A stretch of DNA of 64,000 bases from Odoribacter sp. UBA944 (GTDB lineage Bacteria > Bacteroidota > Bacteroidia > Bacteroidales > Marinifilaceae). Made by a program: the position numbers and the translations under genes. Numbering within the stretch: position 1 is the first letter of the stretch; every line of letters begins with the position of its first letter. The notes under the pieces were generated by a model. It made no database searches. It was given only the letters and a program-made list of their open reading frames with translations, and was not told the origin of the DNA. The stretch covers positions 1-64,000 of the forward strand of contig DBDA01000008.1 in assembly GCA_002293375.1 (NCBI GenBank), in the 5' to 3' direction. This document shows positions 1-8,985 of the stretch, in pieces.

Positions 1-45
1 ACCGGTATGATCTCCATCATCCGAAACTAAGAGCTCGTTTTTTCG

Positions 46-53
46 TATCTTTG
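46..53 (+). promoter_or_regulatory. -7 box of the ZIP transporter promoter
   Basis: TATCTTTG is a perfect match to TAnnTTTG, the -7 element of Bacteroidetes promoters, 29 bases before the start codon. No clear TTG -33 element is visible at the usual spacing. Confidence 0.6.
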
Positions 54-81
54 TACAAAACTACTTGAAATTGATTCTTTT

Positions 82-834
82 ATGTTCGAAGCCATCGTTG
101 CCGGATTGATTTCGGGCGGAGCTATTTTGCTCGGGGCCCTGTTGGGTTTGTACCTCAAATGCAGATATAAAATGATTGCCGCTGTCATGGCTTTTGGCGC
201 CGGGGTACTGATTTCGGCTTTGTCCATCGATCTGATGAACGAAGGCTTTGAGCAATCGCAGGAGCCGTATGGCATGGGATTCGCCTTTTTAGCAGGCGCA
301 CTTGTTTTTGTCCTCGGCGACTATTTTATCGACCACAACGGCGGAAAATTCCGTAAAAGTACGCACGGGATGGAACAAAACATGAAAAGCGAAAAGCCCG
401 AAGCAAGTTCGGGAGGCGCTATTTTCTTAGGTACTTTGTTGGACGGCATTCCCGAATCGTTTGTGGTCGGGGCTTCGGTTACGACAGGCGGTGCAGGCGG
501 ATTGGTCTTTATTGCCGCTGTGTTTTTAAGTAACTTGCCCGAAGGAATGTCGGGTACTGTCAGCATGAAAATGGCCGGCATGTCTACGCGAAATATTATC
601 TTCCTTTGGCTGGGAACGCTTGTGGTAACCGTACTTTCGGCTATTGGCGGCTATCTTTTTCTGGGCAGTGCTTCGCCTGTGATCAATGCTTCGATCATGG
701 CGTTTGCCTCGGGCGCTATTCTGGCCATGTTGTGCGACACGATGATACCGGAAGCGTTTAAATTCGGCGGCCGGTTTGTAGCTTTGATCACGGTTGCCGG
801 TTTTTTACTGGCTTTTATGTTGAGTAAAGTGTAG
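82..834 (+). CDS. ZIP family metal transporter
   Basis: A 250-residue integral inner-membrane protein of the ZIP family, which moves zinc or other divalent metals toward the cytoplasm. It has about eight hydrophobic segments. The two family metal-site helices are visible as GTLLDGIPESFVVG near residue 120 and LSNLPEGMSG near residue 155, and the late helix ends in LCDTMIPEAF. The usual His of the first signature (HNxxEG) is replaced by D-G-I-P-E-S, so metal preference cannot be read from sequence. The loop around residues 85-110 is hydrophilic and lacks the His-rich cluster of many ZIPs. It stands alone, 108 bases before the TonB receptor, with its own promoter box. Family assignment is good; substrate is inference. 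Confidence 0.85.
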   Translation: MFEAIVAGLISGGAILLGALLGLYLKCRYKMIAAVMAFGAGVLISALSIDLMNEGFEQSQEPYGMGFAFLAGALVFVLGDYFIDHNGGKFRKSTHGMEQNMKSEKPEASSGGAIFLGTLLDGIPESFVVGASVTTGGAGGLVFIAAVFLSNLPEGMSGTVSMKMAGMSTRNIIFLWLGTLVVTVLSAIGGYLFLGSASPVINASIMAFASGAILAMLCDTMIPEAFKFGGRFVALITVAGFLLAFMLSKV

Positions 835-903
835 AAATCGTCGCTTTAATCGAAGAGTTGGTGTGTTTTGTCGAAAAATTCCGGTGCGTAGTGTGCCTCC
901 TTT

Positions 904-911
904 TACTTTTG
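904..911 (+). promoter_or_regulatory. -7 box of the TonB receptor operon
   Basis: TACTTTTG matches TAnnTTTG perfectly, 31 bases before the receptor start codon. It probably drives the receptor, kinase and regulator as one transcript, since the following gaps are 8 bases and a 4-base overlap. Confidence 0.55.
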
Positions 912-942
912 CCGCATCAAACGGATAAAAAAGTAAAAGAAT

Positions 943-3300
943 ATGAAGAAACGAATCGTAATTTTATGGGTGTGGCTGGTTGCAGTATCTGTTATAAAAG
1001 CAGCGGCGCAACCGATCGGAAACATCCGCGGTGTTGTTACCGATGCCGCATCGGGACAAACGTTGCCTTATGTAACTGTAGTGGTTTTGAATAGTCAGCC
1101 TGTTGTCGGCGTGACTACCGACGAGGAGGGGAGTTTTACGCTGCCGGCATTGCCTGTTGGACGTTACAACATCCAAGCCTCTTTTATCGGATATGAACCG
1201 GCGGTTATCCGCGAAGTCATGATCTCTTCGACCAAAGAGACCGTATTGGAGATCTCCCTGAAGGAGAGCATACAGGCATTGGACGAAGTGGTGGTACGGG
1301 CAAAGACAAACAAGGAGGCACCGCTGAATTCAATGGCGTTGGCGGGAGCGCGGATGCTGAGCGTGGAGGAGGCGAACCGCTATGCCGGCGGCTTGGACGA
1401 TCCGGCGCGTCTGGCCGCTTCGTTTGCCGGTGCGGCGGGTGAGGTGACCAACAACAGCATTTCCATCCGGGGCAATTCGCCCCAATCCCTGCAATGGAAG
1501 TTGGAAGAGGTGGAGATTCCCAATCCCAGTCACTATCCCGAGATCGGTAGCGTTGGCGGAGGGATCCTGACGGCGTTCAGTTCGCACGTGTTGGGCAATT
1601 CGGACTTCTTTACGGGCGCTTTCCCGGCGCAATACAACAATGCGCTTTCCGGTGTGTTTGACATGGCGCTGCGCAACGGCAACAACCAGCGGTACGAACA
1701 TACGGTGCAATTGGGTACGCTTGGTGTGGAATTTGCATCCGAGGGGCCCTTCAAAAAGGGAGGGAGGGGTTCTTACCTGTTTAACTACCGCTACTCCAGC
1801 ATGGCGCTGGCCGGTGACATTGTCGGCGGCAGTTTGAAAGAGGTTGCCGGAGCACGCTACCAGGATTTGTCCTTCAAAATCAACCTCCCCACCCGAAAAG
1901 CCGGCACCTTTTCGCTGTGGGGTATCGGTACCAATGACCGTTACAACGAACCATTGCCGGATGATCCGGCCGATTACGAATTCCGACCTTTGGAAGAGTC
2001 AAACGCCCGCCAAGCCATGGGTGCGGCAGGCTTGGGGCATAAAATTTTCCTGAGTGAAAACAGCTACCTCAAATCAACGCTGGCTGCTACCTACGCGGAA
2101 AACCACACGATGATGGACCGCTTTGACAACGACGGCAAAAACCCGGAGCGGACATTGGATATGTTGGACAAAAATACCAACCTGATCTTTCAATCTTACC
2201 TGAACACCAAGTTCAGCGCCCGCCACACCAACCGCACAGGCATTACACTCACCGGATTGCTTTACGACGACAATTACAACATCGTCCCCGATTTTCCTTA
2301 CGGCGATCCGATGGAAAACTTTGCCGATACGGACGGAAGCAGCCTGTTGGCAGCGGCATTCAGCCAGTCGTCGTACCGGTTCAACGACCGTTTTACTGCA
2401 GAGTTGGGGGTGAATGCGCAATATTTTGCGCTCAACAAACACTGGACAATAGAGCCCCGCGCCGGTATTCGCTGGCAGGTAACTCCCAAGCACGCTTTGG
2501 CTTTGGCAGCCGGTATGCACAGCCGGCACGAACGTCTGGATTACTATTTTGTGACCACACCGCAGACGGGCGACCGGTTGGTAAACAAAGAGCTCGATTT
2601 CACGAAGGCGTACCACGTGGTATTGAGCTACGACTGGCACATTTCGGACAACCTCCACCTCCGGATAGAACCTTATTTCCAATCCCTCTATGATGTGCCG
2701 GTTGTGCCGGGCAGCGGCCATTCCATCATTAATGAGACGAATTTTTATATGACCGATCCGTTGGTAAACGACGGAAAAGGGCGTAACTTCGGCGTGGATC
2801 TGACCCTTGAACGTTACCTGAAAGATGGCTATTACTATATGCTGACAGCTTCCCTCTTTGATTCCGAGTACTGCGGAGGAGACGGGGTTTGGCGCAATAC
2901 CCGCTATAACCGTCATTTTTTAGCGAACGCACTGGGTGGAAAAGAGTGGATGCTCGGAAAAAGCAAACAGCATGTATTGGGGGTTAACTTACGGGTGAAC
3001 CTGATGGGAGGCAATTATTATACCCCCATAAAAGAGGAGGAATCCATGGCCGCACAGCGCCCTATTGACGATGAAACCCGTTTGATGGGAAAGCAACACC
3101 CGGCCGTTTTTGTCGCACACGCAACGATTAACTGGAAGATCAACAAACCGAAAGTAACACATGAATTTGGCGCCCAAATGATCAATTTAACCGGCAGCAA
3201 GGAGTATTTCGGTTTCAACTACAACTACCAAACCAAACAGATGGAGAAAGCAGCGGCGACCGTCAGCATTCCCAACATCTACTATAAAATATCATTTTAA
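943..3300 (+). CDS. TonB-dependent outer-membrane receptor with carboxypeptidase-like regulatory domain
   Basis: A 785-residue outer-membrane receptor. Residues 1-22 form a signal peptide ending near AAAQP. A carboxypeptidase regulatory-like beta-sandwich follows (about 27-110: [17 protein letters not shown], then DEEGSFTLPALPVGRYNI), then the TonB-box/plug transition at LDEVVVRA and the plug (SISIRGNSPQSLQW). The remainder is a beta-barrel ending in an aromatic residue (YYKISF). It lacks the SusC signature and has no SusD partner, so it is more like a siderophore, metal or vitamin receptor than a glycan importer. Being the first gene of an operon with a LytS/LytTR two-component system suggests that the pair senses the same cue. 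The ligand is unknown. Confidence 0.88.
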   Translation: MKKRIVILWVWLVAVSVIKAAAQPIGNIRGVVTDAASGQTLPYVTVVVLNSQPVVGVTTDEEGSFTLPALPVGRYNIQASFIGYEPAVIREVMISSTKETVLEISLKESIQALDEVVVRAKTNKEAPLNSMALAGARMLSVEEANRYAGGLDDPARLAASFAGAAGEVTNNSISIRGNSPQSLQWKLEEVEIPNPSHYPEIGSVGGGILTAFSSHVLGNSDFFTGAFPAQYNNALSGVFDMALRNGNNQRYEHTVQLGTLGVEFASEGPFKKGGRGSYLFNYRYSSMALAGDIVGGSLKEVAGARYQDLSFKINLPTRKAGTFSLWGIGTNDRYNEPLPDDPADYEFRPLEESNARQAMGAAGLGHKIFLSENSYLKSTLAATYAENHTMMDRFDNDGKNPERTLDMLDKNTNLIFQSYLNTKFSARHTNRTGITLTGLLYDDNYNIVPDFPYGDPMENFADTDGSSLLAAAFSQSSYRFNDRFTAELGVNAQYFALNKHWTIEPRAGIRWQVTPKHALALAAGMHSRHERLDYYFVTTPQTGDRLVNKELDFTKAYHVVLSYDWHISDNLHLRIEPYFQSLYDVPVVPGSGHSIINETNFYMTDPLVNDGKGRNFGVDLTLERYLKDGYYYMLTASLFDSEYCGGDGVWRNTRYNRHFLANALGGKEWMLGKSKQHVLGVNLRVNLMGGNYYTPIKEEESMAAQRPIDDETRLMGKQHPAVFVAHATINWKINKPKVTHEFGAQMINLTGSKEYFGFNYNYQTKQMEKAAATVSIPNIYYKISF

Positions 3301-3308
3301 AGCAACGA

Positions 3309-5021
3309 ATGCAACGGCCGGCAACTTATTTGGCGCTTCTCCTGATACTGGGCTTTATTGCTTTGGGCAGGCTCTATTTGGTTCCTGTGGAGGGGATACG
3401 AGTGGCCGGCGCCGCTTTGGCGGCTGAGATAGCGCTCCTGACGCTGGGCTATTTCACGGCGCTTATGCTGAATATCCGCCTCCTGGTACCCCGCCTGCTG
3501 CTACGCAACCGGCTCACGGCATACCTGCTTTCATTGCTGGGCTGTTCCGTGTTCTTCGTCGCCATTGAGGTCGGTTTTGAATGCCTGTTGATTGACGTGT
3601 ATCATTTGTCGCCCGGAAGACACTGGTACCTTTCGGACGATGGTATTCTGTTCTTCGACCTGCTCTCTGCCGTGAGCGCCTATTTTATCAGTGTGGCCGC
3701 CTCGGCCATCCTCTTTTTCCTGCACCTTTGGAACCAATCCGGCAGGCGCCTGAAAGACTTGAAACAACAGAACACCCGCGATGAGTTGGAGAAAGTACGG
3801 ACACGCATTGATTCCGAATCCCTGTTCGACATACTCGACAAGGCGGCCGACAACGTTCGGCAAGCACCTGCGGAAGTTTCCGCTCTGTTGATGGATTTGA
3901 GTAAATCGCTCCGTATCCAACTCTACGAAAGCGAATACCAGCGGCGGAACGCGCCGTCGGAAGCGCCCGTACAAACCTTTAACCTTTGGTCGCCCGCCTT
4001 GAATTTGCTGACGGACCGGCGTTACCGGCTGCTGCGTCACGGAATGCTTGTCGGCTGGTTTGTGCTGATCGCCTCATCTAATTTCCACGGTACCTATGCA
4101 TCGCTCCTGACCACACTGTTACTGCCATTGCCGGTCTATTTATCGCTCTCCTACCTAAACATCTATGTGCTGATACCGAAATGGCTGATGCGGGGCAGGA
4201 CCGGTCTGTATGTTGTTTCGGTCGGGTTGTTGGTATTCTCTGTTGTTCTCGCCCTGTTACTCTCCCGTGTGTTGGGAAGCAATGAAACCACCAGTGCTTC
4301 CTTTTGGTTTTTGCCGCTTTCTGCCATAACGAATGTCATCAAGTTCTCTTTCCCGATCATCGGCGTAACGGTCGTGCGGCTTTTTCAATATTGGGTACGC
4401 AACGAAAGGCAAATCGCCGAATTGGAAACGGCTACTCTGCTGTCGGAATTAGAGCAGTTGCAGAATCAGGTGAATCCGCATTTTCTTTTCAATATGCTGA
4501 ACAACATTATTGTGTTGACGAAGAAAAATCCCGGGGAGGCGGCCGGCGTTCTTCGTGAGTTAAGCGATATGCTGAAATACCAGTTCCGCAGTTTTTCGAA
4601 ACAATCCATTCGATTGGGTGACGATATTCGTTTCCTGACCGATTACCTGAATCTTGAGAAGTTGCGGCGTGATCATTTTGAATTCAGCATTACGGCAAAA
4701 GCCGATGTAGAGGAAATTTCGTTACCTCCGTTGTTGTTTATCCCGTTTGTGGAGAATGCCGTAAAACACAACAACGACAACCGCACCCTCTCTTTTGTCC
4801 GGATCCGGTTTACCCGGGAAAACGACAAACTCTGCTTTACATGTGTCAATTCCAAGCCGGTGCGTCCTATGCGCAAAGAGGAGGTCGGCGGGCTGGGGCT
4901 TCCCAACATACGCCGCCGCCTCGATCTGCTGTACGAGGACAGGTATCGTCTGGAAATTACCGAAAACGAGGTAAGCTATACGGTACAATTGAGTATTGAA
5001 TTTAAAAATAAGCGATTATGA
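3309..5021 (+). CDS. LytS-type sensor histidine kinase with a degenerate internal duplication
   Basis: A 570-residue membrane kinase of the LytS/His_kinase family. The C-terminal half has four hydrophobic segments (about 240-365), the phospho-acceptor box NQVNPHFLFNMLNN with His391, and an ATPase domain with the N-box IPFVENAVKHNNDN and a Gly-rich GGLGLPNIRRRL lid. The N-terminal half repeats the plan: four hydrophobic segments, then RIDSESLFDILD near residue 170, aligned to the His box with Glu170 in place of His, followed by a helix (LLMDLSKSLRIQLYES) that resembles LRELSDMLKYQFRSF in the second half. The first copy has no ATPase domain. The stop overlaps the regulator start as ATGA, so the two are translationally coupled. 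The signal sensed is unknown. Confidence 0.88.
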   Translation: MQRPATYLALLLILGFIALGRLYLVPVEGIRVAGAALAAEIALLTLGYFTALMLNIRLLVPRLLLRNRLTAYLLSLLGCSVFFVAIEVGFECLLIDVYHLSPGRHWYLSDDGILFFDLLSAVSAYFISVAASAILFFLHLWNQSGRRLKDLKQQNTRDELEKVRTRIDSESLFDILDKAADNVRQAPAEVSALLMDLSKSLRIQLYESEYQRRNAPSEAPVQTFNLWSPALNLLTDRRYRLLRHGMLVGWFVLIASSNFHGTYASLLTTLLLPLPVYLSLSYLNIYVLIPKWLMRGRTGLYVVSVGLLVFSVVLALLLSRVLGSNETTSASFWFLPLSAITNVIKFSFPIIGVTVVRLFQYWVRNERQIAELETATLLSELEQLQNQVNPHFLFNMLNNIIVLTKKNPGEAAGVLRELSDMLKYQFRSFSKQSIRLGDDIRFLTDYLNLEKLRRDHFEFSITAKADVEEISLPPLLFIPFVENAVKHNNDNRTLSFVRIRFTRENDKLCFTCVNSKPVRPMRKEEVGGLGLPNIRRRLDLLYEDRYRLEITENEVSYTVQLSIEFKNKRL

Positions 5022-5731
5022 ACTGTATCATTGTGGACGATGAACCCCTGGGACGCGAGGCCATTCAACTGTTGACAAAGGAGATCCCAACGTTGAAGTT
5101 GCTCGGCAGTTTCGGCGACGCCCAATCGGCAGGCGATTTTCTGCTTGACCACCCGGTCGATCTGGTCTTTCTCGACATCCGCATGCCCGGCACGGATGGT
5201 ATCACGTTTGCCCGGACGATCAAAGAGAATACGTTGGTGATATTCACCACAGCCTATCCTGAATACGCGGTGGATAGCTATGAGTTAGATGCGGTGGATT
5301 ATCTGTTGAAACCTGTTGAGGCAGGCCGTTTCCGGAAAGCGGTAAATAAAGCATCGGATTACCTGCAGCTTTTGCGGGATAAATCGCAGAAAAGTACCGT
5401 GGAGACGGTTACACAGGAGCATATTTTCATCAAGGCCGACAGGAGGTATTTTAAGGTCTTGTTCCGGGATATCCTCTTTATAGAAGGGTTGAAAGATTAC
5501 GTGGTCATCCAGACCGGTGAACAGAAAATCATTACCAATACTACGCTGAAAGCCATGCAGGAGCGGCTTCCGTCGAGTATGTTCCTGCGTACCAATAAAT
5601 CGTATATTGTCAATTTGGAGAAGATTGACTCTTTTGATGTGAACGACATCTATATCGGCACACACGAATTAGCCATCGGTAGCCGGTACCGGGAAGGTTT
5701 TATGAAGACGTTTGTCAACGGGCAGATTTAG
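5018..5731 (+). CDS. LytTR-family response regulator
   Basis: A 237-residue DNA-binding response regulator. The receiver domain (1-120) has the acidic pair D7-D8, phospho-acceptor Asp53 in VFLDIRMPG, and the switch Lys in YLLKPVEAGRF. The LytTR DNA-binding domain spans about 135-235 (IFIKADRRYFKVLFRDILFI then FLRTNKSYIVNL). It is the cognate partner of the kinase it overlaps by four bases. LytTR regulators usually bind paired direct repeats upstream of few targets; the receptor gene in the same operon is a natural candidate, by inference. It ends 10 bases from the convergent hexosaminidase, and I see no clear terminator in that gap. Confidence 0.92.
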   Translation: MNCIIVDDEPLGREAIQLLTKEIPTLKLLGSFGDAQSAGDFLLDHPVDLVFLDIRMPGTDGITFARTIKENTLVIFTTAYPEYAVDSYELDAVDYLLKPVEAGRFRKAVNKASDYLQLLRDKSQKSTVETVTQEHIFIKADRRYFKVLFRDILFIEGLKDYVVIQTGEQKIITNTTLKAMQERLPSSMFLRTNKSYIVNLEKIDSFDVNDIYIGTHELAIGSRYREGFMKTFVNGQI

Positions 5732-5741
5732 AAGAGGTTGG

Positions 5742-7730
5742 TTACGGTGATGTTGTGGTGTATATTTCCAAATTTCGGAGGGTACTCTTGAAATTTCCCG
5801 CTTTTTCCAACGGGAAAACCAATGTCTGGATATAATTCATAGAAGATTTCCCCTCGTTGAACCAAAGTTTTTTATTGAAATCGGCCGGAATGAGGCGGTC
5901 GTTTACATAAAGACGTGTCTCCCGGTAATCCCCACAAATTTTGATGCGAACTGTCTCTCCAGGCCGGATCCGATACCGGAACGTATTCAAGTACCCTTCC
6001 CGGGCAAATCCGATCATTCCCTTGATTGGGTCGCTCAGGTAAAAAACGGCATGCGGAGAACGAAACAATTCCGTTCCGGCAGACTCTTCCGCCCCGGTAA
6101 TCTCAAAACTGACCGTATAGCCGTATCCGATCTCCCGGTATCCCGTTTCGTCTCCCGGATTTAACACCGCCTTCCGGTAAAACAGTTCCGGATTTTCTTC
6201 CGATCCGAACGCTTTTTTTATGCGTCCGGCCTGGTTTACGCCGGGCGCTTCACTCAATTTCTTCCGCTCCCGGTCGAATGCTTCAAAAGAGAGCGCCGGA
6301 TGCTGACCTGTCCACATCTTGACCGCCAATGTTTGCAGAGCAGGAAATACCCGGTCGTGGATGTCTTTGGTGGAAATGCCATTCCCCACGTGGTCGTTCC
6401 ACAGGGCAAACATACCGCCTTTTATGGAAGGGTGTTTCTCTTCGAAAATCCGGTTCCCGATCCGGGCAGGAGTCCATTCGCGGTACAATTTTCCGATATT
6501 TAAGTAGTCGTAATAATATCCGGCATTGGGTACCAAATAGAGCCACCCGTCGGGAATACTCACCAGATCAAAACCGTCCCGGATCATCTTTTCCGGATCT
6601 GCATACGGATTGTGCCACAACCACATGAGCACATTATCCGACCGAACAGGAGTTTCTCCTTGAGCATGAGTCAGGGCTCCCCAGATACAGGCCTGTTTCC
6701 CGAATCCCTGTACGTAGTTGATGTAATAATCTGTAAAGTAGCGGAATTTTTCCACCACCTCCTGCTTCCGGTTGGAGTATTCGTCGGTTCCGATGTGCAC
6801 CCGTTTTCCCCTGAATACGGGATACTCCCCTTCTAAGTATTCTTTGAACAGGGCATCCAGAAAACGGTATGTTTCCGGAGCGAAAAGATTTAAATGATCG
6901 CTGCCGTACTCTTTGCCGTCCAACAGGGAATCGTATTGTACAAATGCAAGGGAATGGGCCGGCACATCGATTTCCGGAATGATCTCCACAAAATGGTGTT
7001 CCGCTAATTGCTGAAGTCCGATAAATTCCTCTTTGGTATAAAATCCGTCCGCAGAAGCCAAGCCGGGGTATGTTTCCGATTCGAGCCGGAAGGCTGCGTA
7101 GGTTTTCTGCCAATCGTTTTCAAAAAATTGCTTGAATCCATTGTCGTTCAGATGAATGTGAAATGTATTCAGCTTGTAGTACGCCATGATCCTGACATAG
7201 TCCTCCAGAAAGGAGAGTGGTATAAATTTACGCCCGACATCCAGCATGAAACCGCGCATGTCGTAATCGGGAAAATCGGTGATTTCACCCCGGGGCAACA
7301 GTCCCTCTTTATCCTGTTCCGTCAATTGCAACAAGGTGCGGGTCGCCCAGAATATTCCGGTGGGAGTTGAAGCAGTCACTGTTATCCGGTCGTCTATCCG
7401 GATACGATACCCCTCCCTGCCCAATTTTTTATCCGCAACAAGTTTCAGCAGAATCTCTCCCTTGATGGACTGTCCATGGTCGGAAATTGCCTGCCGTCCG
7501 GACAATTCCGAATATTCCCGACCGAATTCGGCAGCGATGTCCGCTAATTGCCCGCTACCGGAAGCGGTACGGATCTTCAGCGGATTGGACGGACGAAAGT
7601 GCCCTCGTCCCGCTTTCCACTCTTTGAGTTCCGGAATAACGAAAGGTTTGTCATGATTGGGTTCCTGTGCAGATACCGGAAGCCTAAAAAGGCATAAACA
7701 GAGCAAAAAGAGGTATTTGATCGACTTCAT
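5742..7730 (-). CDS. Glycoside hydrolase family 20 beta-N-acetylhexosaminidase
   Basis: A 662-residue exported enzyme that removes terminal GlcNAc or GalNAc from glycans. A signal peptide ends near VSAQEP (residue 21). The GH20 N-terminal subdomain spans about 30-150 and the catalytic barrel about 155-480. The barrel opens with MRGFMLDVGRKFIPLSFL and contains the family Asp-Glu pair in HIGTDEYS (D316-E317); the substrate-assisted mechanism relies on that pair. About 170 C-terminal residues form an extra beta-rich region, possibly a carbohydrate-binding or chitobiase-like C-terminal domain. The gene starts 22 bases after the MFS gene, probably in the same transcript, but no functional link is evident. 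There is no SusCD pair, so this looks like a housekeeping or peptidoglycan/host-glycan hexosaminidase. Confidence 0.9.
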   Translation of the reverse strand: MKSIKYLFLLCLCLFRLPVSAQEPNHDKPFVIPELKEWKAGRGHFRPSNPLKIRTASGSGQLADIAAEFGREYSELSGRQAISDHGQSIKGEILLKLVADKKLGREGYRIRIDDRITVTASTPTGIFWATRTLLQLTEQDKEGLLPRGEITDFPDYDMRGFMLDVGRKFIPLSFLEDYVRIMAYYKLNTFHIHLNDNGFKQFFENDWQKTYAAFRLESETYPGLASADGFYTKEEFIGLQQLAEHHFVEIIPEIDVPAHSLAFVQYDSLLDGKEYGSDHLNLFAPETYRFLDALFKEYLEGEYPVFRGKRVHIGTDEYSNRKQEVVEKFRYFTDYYINYVQGFGKQACIWGALTHAQGETPVRSDNVLMWLWHNPYADPEKMIRDGFDLVSIPDGWLYLVPNAGYYYDYLNIGKLYREWTPARIGNRIFEEKHPSIKGGMFALWNDHVGNGISTKDIHDRVFPALQTLAVKMWTGQHPALSFEAFDRERKKLSEAPGVNQAGRIKKAFGSEENPELFYRKAVLNPGDETGYREIGYGYTVSFEITGAEESAGTELFRSPHAVFYLSDPIKGMIGFAREGYLNTFRYRIRPGETVRIKICGDYRETRLYVNDRLIPADFNKKLWFNEGKSSMNYIQTLVFPLEKAGNFKSTLRNLEIYTTTSP

Positions 7731-7752
7731 CTCAAATGATTTTAGAATATAC

Positions 7753-8949
7753 TCAGCGTAGTTTGTGTTGGTGGAAATAGGGGGTCACCCGGAATATAAA
7801 AACAGAGAGGGAGATAACTGTCAGCAAAGCGCCGGTTAGGAAGGCATTTTGAAAACCGCTCCGTTCGGCGATGTATCCGCCCAGCGTGAGGCCCAACCCG
7901 ATCCCGACGTCCCAAGAGGTCAAATAGGTGGAGGTAGCCGTTCCCCGCTGGTTGTTGGGAGCCAGGTTCACGAACATGGTGTTGAAAGCCGGGAACATGG
8001 TGCCGAAGCCGATACCCAGAAAAAGCGACAATCCGAAAAACAACGAGGTTCCGACAGCCGGATCCCATGCCATCAGCCAGGCGCAAGCCGCCAGGAGAAA
8101 GAAACAGAGGCAGACGATGGTTATTCCCAGGGTGATCACCTGGGTGATCCGTCCTTTGTCAACCTGCCGCCCGGAGAAAAGCCGCGAGATGGCCATGCCG
8201 ATGGCCATTAGCGTAAAAAAGAGTCCGGTACTGCCGGTTATCCCGATGGATTTGGCGTACATGGCAATGTAGGTACTGGTCATTCCATACGGAACGGAGA
8301 GCAGCAACAGGACGAAACCGGGCAGCAATCCTTTCAGCAGAATGAAACGGTCCAAAGAGACCGGTTCCCGCTTGACAGGGGCTTTGACAGGCGTACGTAC
8401 CAGAATGGCCAACAGGAATCCTGCCGAGCACGAGGCGAGGGCTGTCAGGAAGATGGTGTCGAATGAGTAAAAGTCGTGCAGGAACAGCCCGGCCATCGGC
8501 CCGACCGCCATGGCGATGTTGTTGGACAGCCCGTAGTATCCCAATCCTTCTCCCCGGCGGGAGGAGGGCATAATGTCGATTACAATGGTGTTTCCTGCCA
8601 CGGTTACCATCCCGAACGAGAAGCCGTGTACCACCCGGAAGAGCGTAAAGATGAGCAAGGTACCGGCCAGCAGGTAGCCGGCAAAGATCGCTGTAAACAC
8701 GAAAAAAGCCAGCAAATAGAGCGGTTTACGGGCAAAGGTGTCGATCAGGTAACCGGAGAAGGGACGAATGGTCAGCGCCGCTACGGTGTAGCAGGACAAT
8801 ACCACTCCAACCACCGTATGCCCCGTTTGAAATATCTCGGTAAGGTAAAACGGCAATACCGGCATCAGCAGGTAAAAACCGAAGTAGAGCAAAAAATTCG
8901 CTCCCAGGATGTAGCAGTAATTCCAAGTAACTAAGCGTTCCCTGTTCAT
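7753..8949 (-). CDS. Major facilitator superfamily transporter
   Basis: A 398-residue inner-membrane protein with about 12 hydrophobic segments in two halves. The loop between helices 2 and 3 carries a modified MFS motif A (SGYLIDTFARKPLYL), and the counterpart loop in the second half reads FSGRQVDKGRI. The arrangement resembles drug or sugar efflux families, but I cannot name a substrate. I use ATG at 8949, giving MNRERLVTW; a TTG two codons upstream is possible. It lies 36 bases after radA and 22 before the hexosaminidase, so it is probably transcribed with them. Confidence 0.85.
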   Translation of the reverse strand: MNRERLVTWNYCYILGANFLLYFGFYLLMPVLPFYLTEIFQTGHTVVGVVLSCYTVAALTIRPFSGYLIDTFARKPLYLLAFFVFTAIFAGYLLAGTLLIFTLFRVVHGFSFGMVTVAGNTIVIDIMPSSRRGEGLGYYGLSNNIAMAVGPMAGLFLHDFYSFDTIFLTALASCSAGFLLAILVRTPVKAPVKREPVSLDRFILLKGLLPGFVLLLLSVPYGMTSTYIAMYAKSIGITGSTGLFFTLMAIGMAISRLFSGRQVDKGRITQVITLGITIVCLCFFLLAACAWLMAWDPAVGTSLFFGLSLFLGIGFGTMFPAFNTMFVNLAPNNQRGTATSTYLTSWDVGIGLGLTLGGYIAERSGFQNAFLTGALLTVISLSVFIFRVTPYFHQHKLR

Positions 8950-8985
8950 GCTCAAATTTTTGGCGAAGGTACGGAATTTTACCTG

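Noticed and set aside
2612..2623. TACCACGTGGTA palindrome as a parS site
   Set aside because: It shares only the CACGTG core; the parS flanks are absent and it is inside the receptor coding sequence.
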